Assembly: GCA_002812745.2 (NCBI GenBank)
Contig: NCSJ02000122.1
Span: 1-64,000 of the forward strand
Length of the DNA: 64,000 nucleotides
Reading direction: 5' to 3'
DNA from: Scytalidium lignicola
Lineage: Eukaryota; Ascomycota; Leotiomycetes
Shown: in pieces, positions 1 through 11,629 of the stretch
How positions within the stretch are numbered: position 1 is the stretch's first letter
How the letters are laid out: every line of letters begins with the position of its first letter
Notes under the pieces: generated by a model
Seen by the model: only the letters and a program-made list of their open reading frames with translations
Told to the model about the DNA's origin: nothing
Databases searched by the model: none
Made by a program: the position numbers and the translations under genes

Positions 1-134
1 TGAGTAGTACTGGTGAACGTGCTCTAATATGTTTTTTAGTCACCACCGAAATGAAGTCGATATGCTTTTATTCAAAGAGCTGGTCATACTTGACGCACTT
101 AGGCTGCCAAAGATCAGTTTCGTCAAATTGCCAT

Positions 135-2127
135 CTAAAATCTCCCACCTGGGCCCCCATGATCAGGTCCGCCATGCTCCGGTCTTTTCCCTCCAGGCGG
201 TGGTCGAGGCCCCCGTCCGAACCCCATCCGAATCAACGGCCACATAGGAATGAAGCATTTCTCGTCCCAAGCACATTTCTCCTCGCAAGAAACCCATTCT
301 CCAGCCCACCCAAGCCAGGCCATGAGTTCCTCTACGCCTTCAATCCAGCGATTTATCTCTTCCCTTAATACTCCTAACATGGAACGTGGCGGTGCTGTGT
401 GGGAGGGGGCGTTAAAGTTGGAGTACCAAACTCTTTCCATGGATAATCCAACATCGACGAGCACAGAACATATTCCTGACATGACTTCTTCGGTAGCCCA
501 TTTCAGCGTGGATTCTTCTGGGCCGATAAAGACACCTTCAAGGGGGTCTAACAGCCGTGTGTAGTGGAAACGACAGCGCAAATATGTATCTTTGAAAAGA
601 GTTGAGTTTACCATCCAACTTTCTTCAGATGTCTTGTTAGGGTATTCGAGAAACGGGAGTAAGAATGAGTGAGTTCGGTCTCGAACTCTCGCGGCCCAGT
701 CCCGCACTTCAGACGCGTTCTTCTTCGTTGGGCCGTCGAAAGTCTGTAACACCTTGAGAAAGCTTGCGAGATCCGTGGCGTATGTTTGAACAATCTCGTT
801 TGTGAGAACAGTCCAGTCCATACCGCTGCAGTTTTCGGAATTGGAAAGGAGATGAAGGAGAACTCGTTCCGAATCTTCTCTTATTATTGTTGCATCTTCA
901 AGTGAGGTATTCGTAAGTGTATGCGCTCTTCGTCTTCTTGTTAAAGCAGCAAGTCCTTGAGATCTAGTCCCATTACTTCCAGGACCGGCCCAGAATCCTT
1001 CTTTCGTAAGATTGAGATTCTTCTGCTCCTCTGCTGCTCTCGAGATTGCTGTGCTCATAAATTTTGGAGAATAATAGTTCATAAACCCGCATCCTAGAAT
1101 CTTAACTCTTGTCTCACCCATTCCAGGTCCATAGCCAGAAGAGCCATAGTGTGATGCACCAGCCATGAACCAATTCGAAGTCAGCGTGCGGGAAAAGGGC
1201 TCACGGCCCCAATCCCGACGCCAGTTCGGAGGAACTGGTGGGTTGGAGGGATCTGTAGCACGGTCTGTTTTCGTTGGTAACGGAGGAAGGGGATAATAAC
1301 TCGTAGGCAAAGATTCCTCTTCTCCCTTTCCTTCTACCAACTCACCCTCTTCACCGTCTTCACTAGGAGGCAACAACGGAGCAGTAATGTTCAGATGACT
1401 GACAAGCCGAATACTCACACTCGAAAAGTTACACCAGATCATCTCAAACCCAGCATTCATCCTCACGATGCCTTCCACTCCCCATCCACTCCCACCAAGC
1501 TTTTTCTCCTTAATCCAATCACATAATCCATGCGCACGTGCATACTCGTCCCAGAGTCCTCGGAAACTTCCATCTGGTCGTCCGGGCCGGAAATATTACC
1601 GTAGATATGTAGCATCTGCGTATCAAGCTGCCCTGTGCCCATCAAGGCAGCAGATTCCCCGTCAAAATAGATGCATTTGACCGCGCGCGTCGTTTGGTAT
1701 GTAAGCATGTGGGAATTTCTTGTGCCACCGGTAATACCGTAGCTCATCCCACTGTAAAATGTTAGATAGAGGTTGACAAAAGGGCCTTTTAGAGGGAAAG
1801 GAGCATGCACATGTCAAAAGCAAACCATTCTGGGCTTGGTGGTACCTCGTCATCTGTGCGACCATGGTATAGCTTTGTGAATGCTGCTACCTCGCAGGGA
1901 GCAATGCTGTACCCGTTCGGAAAGAACGTATTAGGCCACTGTTGTAGAAGGCCATATGCGGAGGCAAAGTAATGAGGTGCTGAGGAGGAAAAGTTAAAGT
2001 TCCAGGAGCTTCTCGATTCATTCACCTCCACTTCGTGGCTTAGGAGTGGTTGCTGATGAGATGAGGCGAGTGCTACCCCTGAGACGATTGAGAGGGAGAA
2101 TAGGAGTCGTCCAGCAACTCTATCCAT
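135..2127 (-). CDS. Conserved fungal secreted protein of unknown function, with an apparent frameshift
   Basis: Exon 1 is 1811-2127 and starts at an ATG that opens a hydrophobic signal peptide (MDRV... to about residue 25). A 59-base GT...AG intron (1752-1810) joins FAFD to the motif GMSYGITGG. The second exon runs to a stop at 135 and ends in a Gly/Pro/Arg-rich tail. The middle holds Cys pairs and several N-x-S/T sites, as expected of a secreted protein. Near 1584-1586, within a CCC run on the coding strand, the reading frame shifts by one base: the N-terminal part (to about SGPDDQ) and the C-terminal part (from about GSFRGLWDEY) are both protein-like but in different frames, and no intron fits between them. 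This is either a pseudogene or a one-base assembly error. I recognise the family only as a conserved ascomycete secreted protein with no assigned function. Confidence 0.6.
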
Positions 2128-3089
2128 AAAAATTATCATTCTGGCAACAACGTACACCGTAGAGTCGATGTTTTACATGTTTCAACTTATCTTGAATCAA
2201 TATCTTGTCAGATGATTCTGGAGCGATAAGAAAGTTGTGGATGCTGACTAAGCAAAGATGGTTACGCGTACACCGTCAATTCCGGTTTCTAAACCCGTCT
2301 CCTTCATTCCAATGTCATCGTGTAGTTAACGTTATCATTTTCATCCAGATTTATATAAAAACAAAATATTCCTAGTAGATGGACCCGAACCTGGTCATAA
2401 ATATTGCTAGCTCACTATTATAGTCGCTCGCGGCTATAACAATAATCATTGCCTATAATAAAAATGTGACACGATAGGAGGGTTCATTTCCCTCATAGTT
2501 ACTCCATACTCTGCTCGTAATGGAAAGCATGAATTTTGTCTTACCTAAAAATACAGCGCATTTCGTATATCTTCCCCATTTAATTATTTAAGTTAAAAGT
2601 TAATGAGAGCTATGAATATATATATATATATTGAATCTATGTCTTCTTCCCCCTCTATGATCTAAATTATCTACCGAGGCTAGGCGACTTTCAACCGGGT
2701 TTGTTTGATATCACGAGGAGATCGTTTTTGGTATACGGCTTCAAGCTAATTTTCCCCGCTGTTGCTTCCTCGGGATCAGAAACGCAAAATTATTGGAGCA
2801 GAGATTCAGCGGAGCGTCAGTTTCCGCTTGAAATGCAACTTCCCCCTCTTTCATAGCCTTTTCCTAAGTCATTCTAACAACATAGTTCTTCTTTCTTCTT
2901 TCTTTATTATTATTTAGCCATCTAAATTTAATTTCTTGTGTAGATAAGAAGCGTCCATAGTATACAAAGCACCAGGCTCTATAAAATTGGCAGCCGCAAT
3001 CGTCACCTGAGAAAGCATATACTGTCACAAGTATTACACTTGTCTAACTTATTCTAACCCTTCTATTTCACCACAACATCCTTAGCACC
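2128..3089. other. Intergenic, divergent promoter region, AT-rich
   Basis: This stretch separates the secreted-protein gene (minus strand) from the SDR gene (plus strand). It contains an AT-rich core around 2330-2650 with a (TA)n run near 2615-2630, and pyrimidine-rich DNA before the SDR start. I see no coding potential beyond short random frames. Confidence 0.6.
2980..2986 (+). promoter_or_regulatory. TATA box of the SDR gene
   Basis: A perfect TATAAAA lies 104 bases before the SDR start codon at 3090, followed by a pyrimidine-rich leader. The position fits a fungal core promoter. Confidence 0.5.
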
Positions 3090-3924
3090 ATGTCCCGTCT
3101 TAGTGGGAAAGTCGCCATTGTCACAGGTGCAGGATCCGGATTTGGAGAAGCAATTGCCCACGCATACGTCTCTCAAGGTGCTCATGTCATAATTGCAGAT
3201 ATTGCGGAAGAGGCTGGTAACAGGGTTGTTCAGGAGATTGGGAATAAGAAATACCCCGGTGGAGGAACCGCGGCTTTCATTAAATTCGATGCCACAAAAC
3301 GAAGCTCATGGGAAGACAGCCTCAAACTCGCCCAAGACAAATTTAACAAACTCGATATTGTCGTAAATAACGCCGGCACCACTTACAAGAAACAGCCAAG
3401 CATGGGAGTCTCCGAAGCCGACTTTGATAGAATTATCGCTGTCAACGTAAAAAGCATTTATCTTAGCGTGTCAGTAATTATGCCATATTTCACTGAGAGG
3501 AAGGCAGGAGTGTTTCTTAACATTTCATCTGTGGCCGCAACTCGAGTTCGACCGGGCCAGGTGTTCTATGGCGGAACAAAGGGGTTTGTCAACACTGTAA
3601 GCACGAAATTCCTCTTACCTGCTTTCCTTAGAATATGAAATTGATTTCATACAGATCACCCAAGGTCTTGCCGCAGAGTACGGGCCATTGGGAATACGTG
3701 TGAATTCCATATGTCCTTTGCGAGCTGCAACTCAACTACTCGAATTATTCAGCGGGGTCCCTGACACCCCAGAAGAAAGAGCACGCTTTTCAGAGACAGT
3801 ACCATTGAGACGGATGACTGAACCAAACGATGTTGCCATGGTTGCTGTTTTCCTGGCGAGCGATGAGGCTTGTTTTGTTACCGGTGTAAACATGCCCGTT
3901 GATGGGGGGCGTTTAGCTGTATAG
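3090..3924 (+). CDS. Short-chain dehydrogenase/reductase (SDR)
   Basis: Two exons (3090-3596 and 3655-3924) joined across a GTAAGC...ACAG intron give a 258-residue classical SDR. Visible motifs are the NAD(P)-binding TGAGSGFG near residue 12, NNAG near residue 91, the catalytic Ser in NISSVAA, the YxxxK pair in FYGGTKG, and the C-terminal VTGVNMPVDGG that closes the fold. The acidic ADIAEE after the second beta strand suggests a preference for NAD(H). The enzyme probably oxidises a secondary alcohol or reduces a ketone in the cytosol. It lies just before a Zn2Cys6 regulator and other oxidoreductases, so a role in the same catabolic cluster is inferred. The substrate is not known. Confidence 0.9.
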
Positions 3925-4752
3925 GACACTATTCGTAGCACTAATAAATTCTAATGAGCCCCCGACATTAGCATTCAACAATGAAATGATGTCTGTTACG
4001 TCCAGGTGACGCAGCTTATCATTGCCACATGGTGTGTTCTTCGATAAACTCAAAAGCTTCGTGCTAGTAGTACGGATTTCTAATTCCGCGTTCCGATGTA
4101 TCACAAGGGAGCCCGTTCTTGCAGATCTGACATTGCAATTGGTATATCAACTCCCACTTTTGGAGGTGGTACGGAGGTGCAGCGGTTAAGTATTTTTTGG
4201 CACTAGTAAGGTGGCTTGAATAGAGGGGGGAACCCCTCTTTTACCATATTGAGTAGTAATCCCTATAACTATCAAATTTGTTTATTTAAAAGTAGAAAGG
4301 ATTACTGCTTAATTTGGACAAGAATGGTGTACTGTACAAAGGGACTTCCCTTACTAGCGCTATATGAACTTAACCTCCGTAGTAAAGAGAATGCACATTG
4401 GTTCGGAGCTTCATACGCCGAGACCCTACCTCTCCTCTCTGAGGATTGTGGGCCATTTCCCCGCAAACCTGGGAAGCATCGACTCATCATGCTGTGGGGG
4501 TACTCCTAATGCAAGGGAATATCCATTATAATCGTAAGCTCCACGTTTCCTCGGAGTCCGGGGAGGGTTACTAGAGTAGTTCTCCTAGCTTGCTTGCATG
4601 CATCCGAACCCCGCACTCACAAAATCTGGGGAACCGGAGCGTTCCGACCTTCAACTTTAACATCATCTAACTCTAACCTCCGGGTTCTTCTGCTCTACTT
4701 CTGCAGATTGGTGATATTATCCGTCATTGCTCATCCATGTCCCCTCACCATT
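3925..4752. other. Intergenic region between SDR and regulator
   Basis: No convincing gene is present. A GGGGGGAACCCCTC inverted repeat lies near 4224-4238, and GC-rich DNA with a TCCGGGG heptamer (4557-4563) precedes the regulator. Confidence 0.5.
4557..4563. promoter_or_regulatory. TCCGGGG motif upstream of the Zn2Cys6 regulator
   Basis: TCCGGGG occurs 190 bases before the regulator start, inside the longer string GAGTCCGGGGA. The same 11-mer recurs at 10406-10416 between two divergent cluster genes. Zn2Cys6 proteins bind CGG/CCG half-sites, so this is a candidate operator; the link is inferred. Confidence 0.35.
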
Positions 4753-6990
4753 ATGGCTGGTACCCCTCCGGGTGGCCAGGCAAAAGTCCTGGCTAAGGCC
4801 TGTCAATGGTGTCGATTGAGGAAGACCAAGTGCGATACGAAGAGGCCCAGCTGTGGATCCTGTATAGCACAGAAGCGCCACTGTGTGTACAACTTACAAC
4901 CCCCCAGGGAAAGGTATGGTAGATGCTCCGATCTCTACGTTTCAATTCCAATCGTGTTTCTCGATTGCTTTAAAGCACGCTAATGACTCGTCAGGCCAAC
5001 GAATGCTGTTCTCCGTGCTTTACAGAATGAAGAGCGCAAGCTCAAGCAGGTCATCCTGCGCTTGAAAAATTCCTCGCCTGCTGAAGTCTCTAAGATCTTA
5101 GAGAGTATTACTTTTTCAGAGGGCAGCGAAACAATCTGCGTCCCAGAATCTCCCCGACCAGCAAGTCCAGTCCAGAATCCCATACCGGATGAAGAGCCTG
5201 TCGTCACGATAGAGCAAGATGGCTCTGCCAGCCGGCAGCCCGCCATTCCTGGAGATCAGGATGCAACTGATGGAGAGGATCAGAATCTGGATACCTCGCC
5301 ATTCTATTGTATTAATGAAATGGGCCATCTTGATAGTTTTGGTCCATCATCTGCTTTTAAATCCTCGTCTCAGCCTCCAGTGTCTATAGATCCCGTGATA
5401 GACCATCATATTCGAAATAGTCTCATAACCAATGCGGTGCTCGAACGTCAACGCGAGCACGAGCTCAGGTCTCGCACGAGTATTGACGGTGTCGAAATTG
5501 ATCTTGCCATGCACTTACTTGATGTTCACTGGAGCAGACAGCACCACACCCTTCTCTTGACATACCGACCTGCAATCATGCGAGATCTCCGGGAGGGCGG
5601 ACCTAATTGCTCCGTCTTTCTAATCAATGCTATGTTCGCATGTGCAAGCAAATATTCCAGACGGGATGAAGTTCGTGATGATTTTAAAGATCCTAAAACC
5701 GCCGGTAGAAGGTTTTTCAGGCGATGCGATGAGCTTCTTTTCACGGAGTCTCTTTTAATGGTTCCCAGTGTGCCATCTGTAATCGGTCTCTTTCTGTTGG
5801 GATCTACGTTTATCTCACTTGGCGAAACCTCGAAAGGGTGGCTTTATTCAGGCTATGCTTTGCGGATGATCTACGATCTAGGTCTTCATATCGATATTAA
5901 ACAGACATTAGAGAACGCTGAGGAAGTAGAAATTCGAAGAAGAGTCTTCTGGGGAGCTTTTATATCGGATAAGCTGCAAAGCCTTTATCTTGGCCGACCA
6001 ATGGCAATCCATCTGAGAGATGCTCATGTATCACGCCATCTTATGGATACTTTTGAGGAAAAGGAGATCTGGAAGCCATACACAGATCCTATGTTCCCTG
6101 ACACCCTAGCTGATACTGTCGTTGATGCCTCGCAACCATTTATATTATCTATATCAACCTTTCAACAACTATGCTCGTTATCGCAGATTATGACGCAAAT
6201 TATCAACAAGTTTTATGTGGTTGGGGCAACAGCAACCAATGCGAAGGCAAATCTTCAGACGGTAGATAATTCACTTAACACATGGAAGAGAGATCTTCCT
6301 GCAGGCCTGGAATATGATCCAGCAATAGTCCTGGAACCCGGTGCTCGTAAGCCACCACCGAATTTGCTCCACCTCCACTGCCTGTACCACGCTCTTATCA
6401 TACTCGCCCATCGACCCTTATTATCAGATGGCCATCTTCGTACAGCAACTGCACCCGTCTCATCGTGGAGACGATGCTCAGAAGCGGCGCGGAATATCAC
6501 AAACATTGCTCTAGCCTATCAAGCTTCATACTCCTTTCGTGGTGGCCCATATTTGTTAGCATATGCTCTATATGTCGCCTGCACTATACATGTACGGAAT
6601 GCTGTGGCGCTGGAAAGCAACCAACCCGGGGAGAATTGCTCGTTGCTCATGGCAAGCCTGCATTATCTAGAGGAGCTCACCGTCCCGAACCCAGGAGTTG
6701 CCAGGCCAGTTGGGATCATCAGAAACCTCGTGGCCACGAGCGGCTTGAGTTTTATAATAGATGTAAACGGGCAGCCGCCTCAAGATAACTGGGACATCAA
6801 TGTCAATGAAATACTACGAATGTTCCCTTCAAGAACTCTCGATCCGCAGGACTACTCTCAAACGCGGCGTACGTGGTACAGCTCTGGATTTGAGAATGCG
6901 TTGAATGAAGATGTGTTGTATGGTTTCATGGATCCATCTACTTTACCTTGCGATTTTGCTCCACCTGCTTTTAGTATTGAATCGTTATAG
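4753..6990 (+). CDS. Zn(II)2Cys6 transcription factor with fungal-specific domain
   Basis: Exon 1 (4753-4913) encodes the binuclear zinc cluster, CQWCRLRKTKC followed by CX6CX2CX6C, at about residues 17-44. An intron (4914-4994, GTATGG...TCAG) joins it to a basic coiled linker and then the long exon 4995-6990, giving about 718 residues. The middle part (about residues 230-450, with RRRVFWGAFISDK and the LxRP motif LGRPMAI) is the Fungal_trans domain (PF04082) that acts in regulation and dimerisation. The ATG at 4753 is chosen because it starts just before the zinc cluster; upstream in-frame ATGs give an unlikely leader. It is nuclear and probably the pathway-specific activator of the surrounding oxidoreductase, hydrolase and transporter genes. 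Confidence 0.9.
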
Positions 6991-7558
6991 TTGCGATATA
7001 TTATAGCATAATTATACCGAGTAGATTTCCCTTCCACTAGCTAACTTTCGAGACTAATTTAAAAATAAATTTGAATATAAATATACTGAAGATAATTAGT
7101 TTATATAAAAACAATTAATTTTCCTGTCACTACTTCACTTTCTGATGCGCGCATTTCAAGTATCTACTGCGCCATCTCCATTGCATCCTCCACCCATAGT
7201 TATCTAAAACGGAGAGGATTCTCGTATAGAGTACTGTGGTACTCTGTTAATAAAGAACAACAGCGGGAACTACCCAATAAGGTTTATTAGCGCTCCACTA
7301 TTAGCTATGTTGCAGGGCAATATAGTAATGGAAGCTTTCTATCCGGATGTACTCCGTTCCCCCACACTTCCGGATGGTCGACTTCCGAGCGCCCCAAACC
7401 CCTTGACTGCAATGTTCCTGCAGCTGGTTACGATGAGATTTGTGTGTGGAACTCTTTAATAGACGTCGTTAACTCAGAAGTCACTGTATATACAGTATTG
7501 CTAAGAGCCCATACATCTCCCTTAGGCTGTTTGTTCCAGCGTCCCCGCACCCTTGAAA
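6991..7558. other. Intergenic region before the Ldh_2 gene
   Basis: AT-rich DNA at 7000-7140 is followed by GC-richer promoter-like DNA with TTCCGGAT (7370-7377) and TTCCGAG. No gene is seen. Confidence 0.5.
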
Positions 7559-8599
7559 ATGGCAACGGCCTCTAGCTGGAAGATGGTTCAGGAGAACCAG
7601 ATCAAACTCTCCATTTCTGAGGCGCGAAAACTCCTCCAATCTGCTCTTCTTGCTGTCGGCTATAACGATGATGACGCTGACACAATCAGTGCCCATCTTA
7701 TGGACGCCCAATTGCGAGGGTACGGTCCTACTGGCCTTGCACGAGCACTCACGATTGCTCAGCGGGTTGGTCAGAATCCGGTTGGTAGGGCAGATATGAT
7801 CATGACACGTGAGACAACTGCATCAGCTCAGCTTGATGCCAAAGGTGCCATAGGTTATCTCGCAGCATACCATGCCACGGATTTGGCTGTGAAGAAGGCT
7901 AAAGCAGGAGGGGTTGGAATTGTTGGGGTGAGCAATACGTTCTTCGCTGGCATGCTATCATACTATGCAGAGATGTGTACGAGACAGGACCTGGTCGTTA
8001 TGATTGCTGCCAGTGCGGGGCCTTGGGTTGCACCATACGGCAGCTACACGCCTCGTTTTGGGACAAATCCCTTTTGTATCGCGTTTCCGTCAGGAAGCAG
8101 GCAGCCCATCATCTGGGATATTGGGACGTCCAAGATTATCCATGCGCAGGTGAAGCTCGCACAATTGATGGGCGAGGAGTTGCCTGAGGAGACAGCGTAT
8201 GACAAGGAAGGCGAAGTGACTAGGGATCCGTTCAAAGCAATGGAAGGAGCAATGGCTGTTTGGGGAGGGCATAAGGGAAGTGGATTAGCCGTAGCAATTC
8301 AGTTGTTGGGGACATTGGCAGGTGCCCCGGCACATACGGGTGACACCGAAGGTTGGGGGTTACTAGTAATTGCGATGGATCCAGAGATGTTCAGACCGAT
8401 TGATGAGTTTAAGAAGGAAGTTGACGATTATTCACAGACGATCAGGAGCAGCCAACCGCTGAAGGGACATGGGCCTACTAGAATGCCGTTTGATCGCAGT
8501 TGGGAAATCCGGGAGAAGACAAGGGAAGGCGGGTTCGTGCAGGTAGAAACTTCTGTTGTGGACGGTCTAAATAATCTTATATCAAGAAACAAAAAGTAG
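7559..8599 (+). CDS. Ldh_2-family (malate/L-lactate/ureidoglycolate-type) NAD(P)-dependent oxidoreductase
   Basis: A single exon encodes 346 residues of the Ldh_2 family (PF02615), which reduces 2-oxo acids or oxidises 2-hydroxy acids and is unrelated to classical lactate dehydrogenase. Family features are the N-terminal helical domain with SAHLMDAQLRGYGPTGLAR (the usual H-G-R region), the glycine-rich DAKGAIGYLAAYHA, the central MIAASAGPWVAPYG, the substrate loop FGTNPFCIAFPSG and the C-terminal GHKGSGLAVAIQLLG. The first ATG in good context is at 7559. Length matches the family (about 340-360). It sits between the regulator and a 3-hydroxyacid dehydrogenase, so it probably handles a 2-hydroxy or 2-oxo acid intermediate of the cluster. 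Confidence 0.88.
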   Translation: MATASSWKMVQENQIKLSISEARKLLQSALLAVGYNDDDADTISAHLMDAQLRGYGPTGLARALTIAQRVGQNPVGRADMIMTRETTASAQLDAKGAIGYLAAYHATDLAVKKAKAGGVGIVGVSNTFFAGMLSYYAEMCTRQDLVVMIAASAGPWVAPYGSYTPRFGTNPFCIAFPSGSRQPIIWDIGTSKIIHAQVKLAQLMGEELPEETAYDKEGEVTRDPFKAMEGAMAVWGGHKGSGLAVAIQLLGTLAGAPAHTGDTEGWGLLVIAMDPEMFRPIDEFKKEVDDYSQTIRSSQPLKGHGPTRMPFDRSWEIREKTREGGFVQVETSVVDGLNNLISRNKK

Positions 8600-9097
8600 T
8601 CTTCAAGGGATTTACTATAATTTTGATTTTTTCCCGGTTTTACTAATGGCCCGAAAAGGAAGAATATATTCCTTTATCCCATTTTGAATCATTCTTCTCT
8701 AACTCTGAAGAATAGAGAAATCTTGTAATACTTCTTCATATATAGTGGATATTATGACGGTAATTTGTCTCATTTTTCACTGAATGTATAATACTTTCAA
8801 GGATGATGAGACTACATTGTGATACTTGATGAATCTTTGCCACCTAAGACTAATCGAAGAGGAGTATAGTAGGTTAGCCAGTACTGTCTTTTCTCCACCT
8901 TATTACCGGGTCGGGCATCTTTTGTTATGCCTTACCTTTTAAACTTCTCTACTGTGAGAAAGACTTCTTATAATGAGCAAATTGTAAGAATCGCCAGGTA
9001 GGATTATCCGTAAAGTAAACAAACAATTGCAAATTAATATCATTTACACTTATGAAGTTATGATTCTAATTTTCTCGATAAACCTAGATATATGTAC
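8600..9097. other. Convergent intergenic region, AT-rich
   Basis: This is a 3'-to-3' gap between the Ldh_2 gene and the minus-strand dehydrogenase. It is AT-rich with no coding signal and probably holds only the two 3' untranslated ends. Confidence 0.5.
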
Positions 9098-10164
9098 TTA
9101 TTCAGGGAACTTATTCTTCCACTCTTCGTCTCCTCCAATCCACCGGTATATCACTTTGGAATCCATCCCAGCACAGCGTGGATCCTGCCCAGCCTCTACA
9201 TACGAGTTCCACGTAGTCGGCCCAATACACAACTTTGCTCCAACCCTTTTGCAGGCTTCAATCGTCAACCCGATGTCCTTCTTTACATACTCGATCTTAA
9301 AGCCAGGCTTATAGCCTTTCGATGCCGGAGCCTCTGGGCTCAACCCAGGAACCGGATTTGCTCTCTGTTGGTTCCGGTTACAGCCAGTGGACACTGCTAG
9401 GATTTGCTGCAGGATCCTAGGATCCATGCCGGACTTGATAGCAAAATTAAACATTTCCGCATTCAAGAGAGTCATTGATGAACTGAGATAGTTGTTGCAG
9501 AATTTAGCTGTCAGTCCAAGGGATCTGCCCCCGCAGGTGAATATGTTGGCACCCATTAGAGACATCAAAGCTTTCAGCAGTGGTAGGTTAGGATCTGTCT
9601 CGACAGAGCCGATCATGAACGTAATTGTGCCCCGCTTGGCGCCTGCAGTGCCTCCGGAGACGGGAGCGTCATAGAAAGATGCATTAGGATGGCGGGCCTT
9701 CGTTTCGTCGCCAACTTCGATTGAGCTGGCTGTATCAATAGTGCTGCTGTCGATGAGGATCTTGCCGCTCAGGTCGGCGGCAGCGAGTACACCAGTTTCA
9801 GGCGTGAGGTAGACGGCGCGAACATGTTTGCCTTCGGGAACCATTGAAACAAGGATTTTCTACTCATTCACCACCTAGTTAGCTTCCAGAGTTACTTTAA
9901 GACTAGTATATATAGATTAATCTATGGAAAGGAGTTACAAACGCTCTTCTCGGCGACTTCTCTAGAGTTGCCACAGGGGTCGAGCTTGGCCACTGCGCCC
10001 GACTCTTTTAAACCTCTCTCCATTGATTCTGGTAATACATCGTAGAAATGCACCGTGGATGTCTCTGGAAGCTTGGATACAAGATTACAAAACATTGGAA
10101 ATCCCATATTCCCCAGCCCTATGAAGCCGATATGCGGAGGTAGTGTAACTTGTAAGGAGCCCAT
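9098..10164 (-). CDS. 3-hydroxyisobutyrate dehydrogenase-like NAD-dependent beta-hydroxyacid dehydrogenase
   Basis: Exon 1 (9943-10164) and exon 2 (9098-9859) are joined across a 83-base intron, giving 327 residues. The N-terminus holds the Rossmann motif GFIGLGNMG at about residues 13-21. Then follow VSMVPEG, the substrate-binding DAPVSGGTAGAKRGTI and the catalytic-helix region AKFCNNYLSSSMTLLNAE with its Lys/Asn pair. This is the 6-phosphogluconate/3-hydroxyisobutyrate dehydrogenase superfamily (PF03446 plus PF14833). The splice donor (GTTTGT) is less common but keeps the frame. In valine breakdown such enzymes act in mitochondria; here no clear targeting peptide is seen, so a cytosolic role on a 3-hydroxy acid of the cluster is equally likely. 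Confidence 0.87.
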
Positions 10165-10648
10165 ATTGCAATGCTGTTGCCGGTGAAGCTATACTGGTTA
10201 TTATTTATTAACGATAGCAGTTATTGTTGAAGTATTTTACGATATAAACAGCATAAGGCACGTTAAATACTTGAAAACCTGCATATCCTGCCCATATGAT
10301 GGGGGTTTGCGATTAGGAGCTTGCCCCTACTAGTTGGGCTCCGGGGCATGCTATAGTATCGGACTATCAGACTCCGCAGGATGTTAAACCCCCAGCTGTA
10401 AATTCGAGTCCGGGGAAGCAAGGCTTGCAGTTACAGAGTGCATCTTCCGTCCTGTACCCCCAATCTCGGCTCTTTTGCGCCGAACTTGGTCGTAAGAGGC
10501 AGAAAGCTCCAGCTTTGAAATTGGGGTTAGATGGGATGTACCCCGTTGTAGTGACATGGTTCTTTCTATTTCTTCTAAGAAAGCTTCATGATTTTGGCTC
10601 CCGTATCTAAAGCTCACATAAAATTCGACCACAATTTCAACCTCACCA
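10165..10648. promoter_or_regulatory. Divergent promoter with two TCCGGGG motifs
   Basis: This 484-base gap lies between two genes transcribed away from each other (dehydrogenase and lactonase-like hydrolase). It holds TCCGGGG at 10340-10346 and again at 10409-10415. An imperfect inverted repeat AGCTTGCCCC...GGGGCATGCT (about 10318-10352) encloses the first copy. Shared control of the two genes is inferred. Confidence 0.45.
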
Positions 10649-11629
10649 ATGGCAAGTTTTCAACAAAAAGAAGACCGTACTCCGCGCCTGCCACCATCCT
10701 CTCCCAATCAAGTCTATGTAAAAGTATCGGCACTGAACGGGGGGTTTTTAACCCTCCCCGAACGAAATTTTGTAACCGATGCAAATCCAGAGAAGGCAGT
10801 GACAGCACCATCGATGTGTTTTTTAATTGAGCATCTCGCACCAGGCGCAGCCAAGCCAGAGAGAGTCGTGTTCGATCTCGGAATCAAGAGAGACTTCACC
10901 AAATATCTCCCAGCAACACGCATACATATTACCCAACGACAACCCGTCTACTCGACCCCAGATACAAGGTCCAGTCTCCTGAATGGTGGACTTGATCCTG
11001 CAAAAGATATCGATTATGTGATTCTCAGTCACGTTCATTGGGATCACATTGGCACGCCGTCCGACTATCCTAATTCCAAATTCATCGTCGGCTCTGGCAC
11101 TCGTTACATCCTTGAAAACGGTGCTCCAAACTATCCACCCGACAGAATCATACAAGATGATGTCCTACCAGAAGACCGTACTTTCGAGCTTCCCCCAACA
11201 CCAGATTCCGACCGAGGGTTTATGGCGGCGGCGGAGAAGACGCAGCATCAGTGGCAGTCCATCTCTGCGCTCCCTAATGTCGTTGATTTCTTTGGTGATG
11301 GAAGCATGTGGATTGTAAATGCTCCAGGCCATATACATGGGCACGTAAATGCTCTTCTCCGTGTAGGACCGGAGAAATGGGCGTACCTTGGGGGAGACTG
11401 TTGCCACGACCGGAGAATTTTAACGGGTGAGAGGGCGATTGCAGAGCACGACGATGGACATGGAAAGGTGAAAAGTGCCCATAGCGAGTTATCAGTGGCA
11501 AAGGATACCATTAAAAACATTCAGAAGCTGATTGCAGTAAATGGTGACGCTGTTGAATGGGTCGTTGCGCATGACTGGAAATGGGCGTCTGACAATCAGC
11601 ATCGATTCTTGCCTGGGACAATGTATTGA
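10649..11629 (+). CDS. Metallo-beta-lactamase-fold hydrolase, lactonase-like
   Basis: A single exon encodes 326 residues with the zinc-binding signature HVHWDH at about residues 131-136, a later His in PGHIHGH, the bridging Asp in LGGDCCHD, and the final His in VVAHDWKW. This is the metallo-beta-lactamase fold (PF00753); the arrangement and length resemble AttM/AiiA-type and fungal lactonases. It probably opens a lactone or related ester ring using two zinc ions. No signal peptide is present, so it is cytosolic. It is divergent from the 3-hydroxyacid dehydrogenase and next to a carboxymuconolactone-decarboxylase-like gene, which fits a pathway that goes through a lactone. Confidence 0.88.
   Translation: MASFQQKEDRTPRLPPSSPNQVYVKVSALNGGFLTLPERNFVTDANPEKAVTAPSMCFLIEHLAPGAAKPERVVFDLGIKRDFTKYLPATRIHITQRQPVYSTPDTRSSLLNGGLDPAKDIDYVILSHVHWDHIGTPSDYPNSKFIVGSGTRYILENGAPNYPPDRIIQDDVLPEDRTFELPPTPDSDRGFMAAAEKTQHQWQSISALPNVVDFFGDGSMWIVNAPGHIHGHVNALLRVGPEKWAYLGGDCCHDRRILTGERAIAEHDDGHGKVKSAHSELSVAKDTIKNIQKLIAVNGDAVEWVVAHDWKWASDNQHRFLPGTMY

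Noticed and set aside
10281..10440. tRNA-like stretch with AAATTCGAGTCC resembling a T-loop
   Set aside because: No matching acceptor stem, D-arm or anticodon arm could be folded around it. The GC-rich inverted repeat is better explained as promoter DNA.
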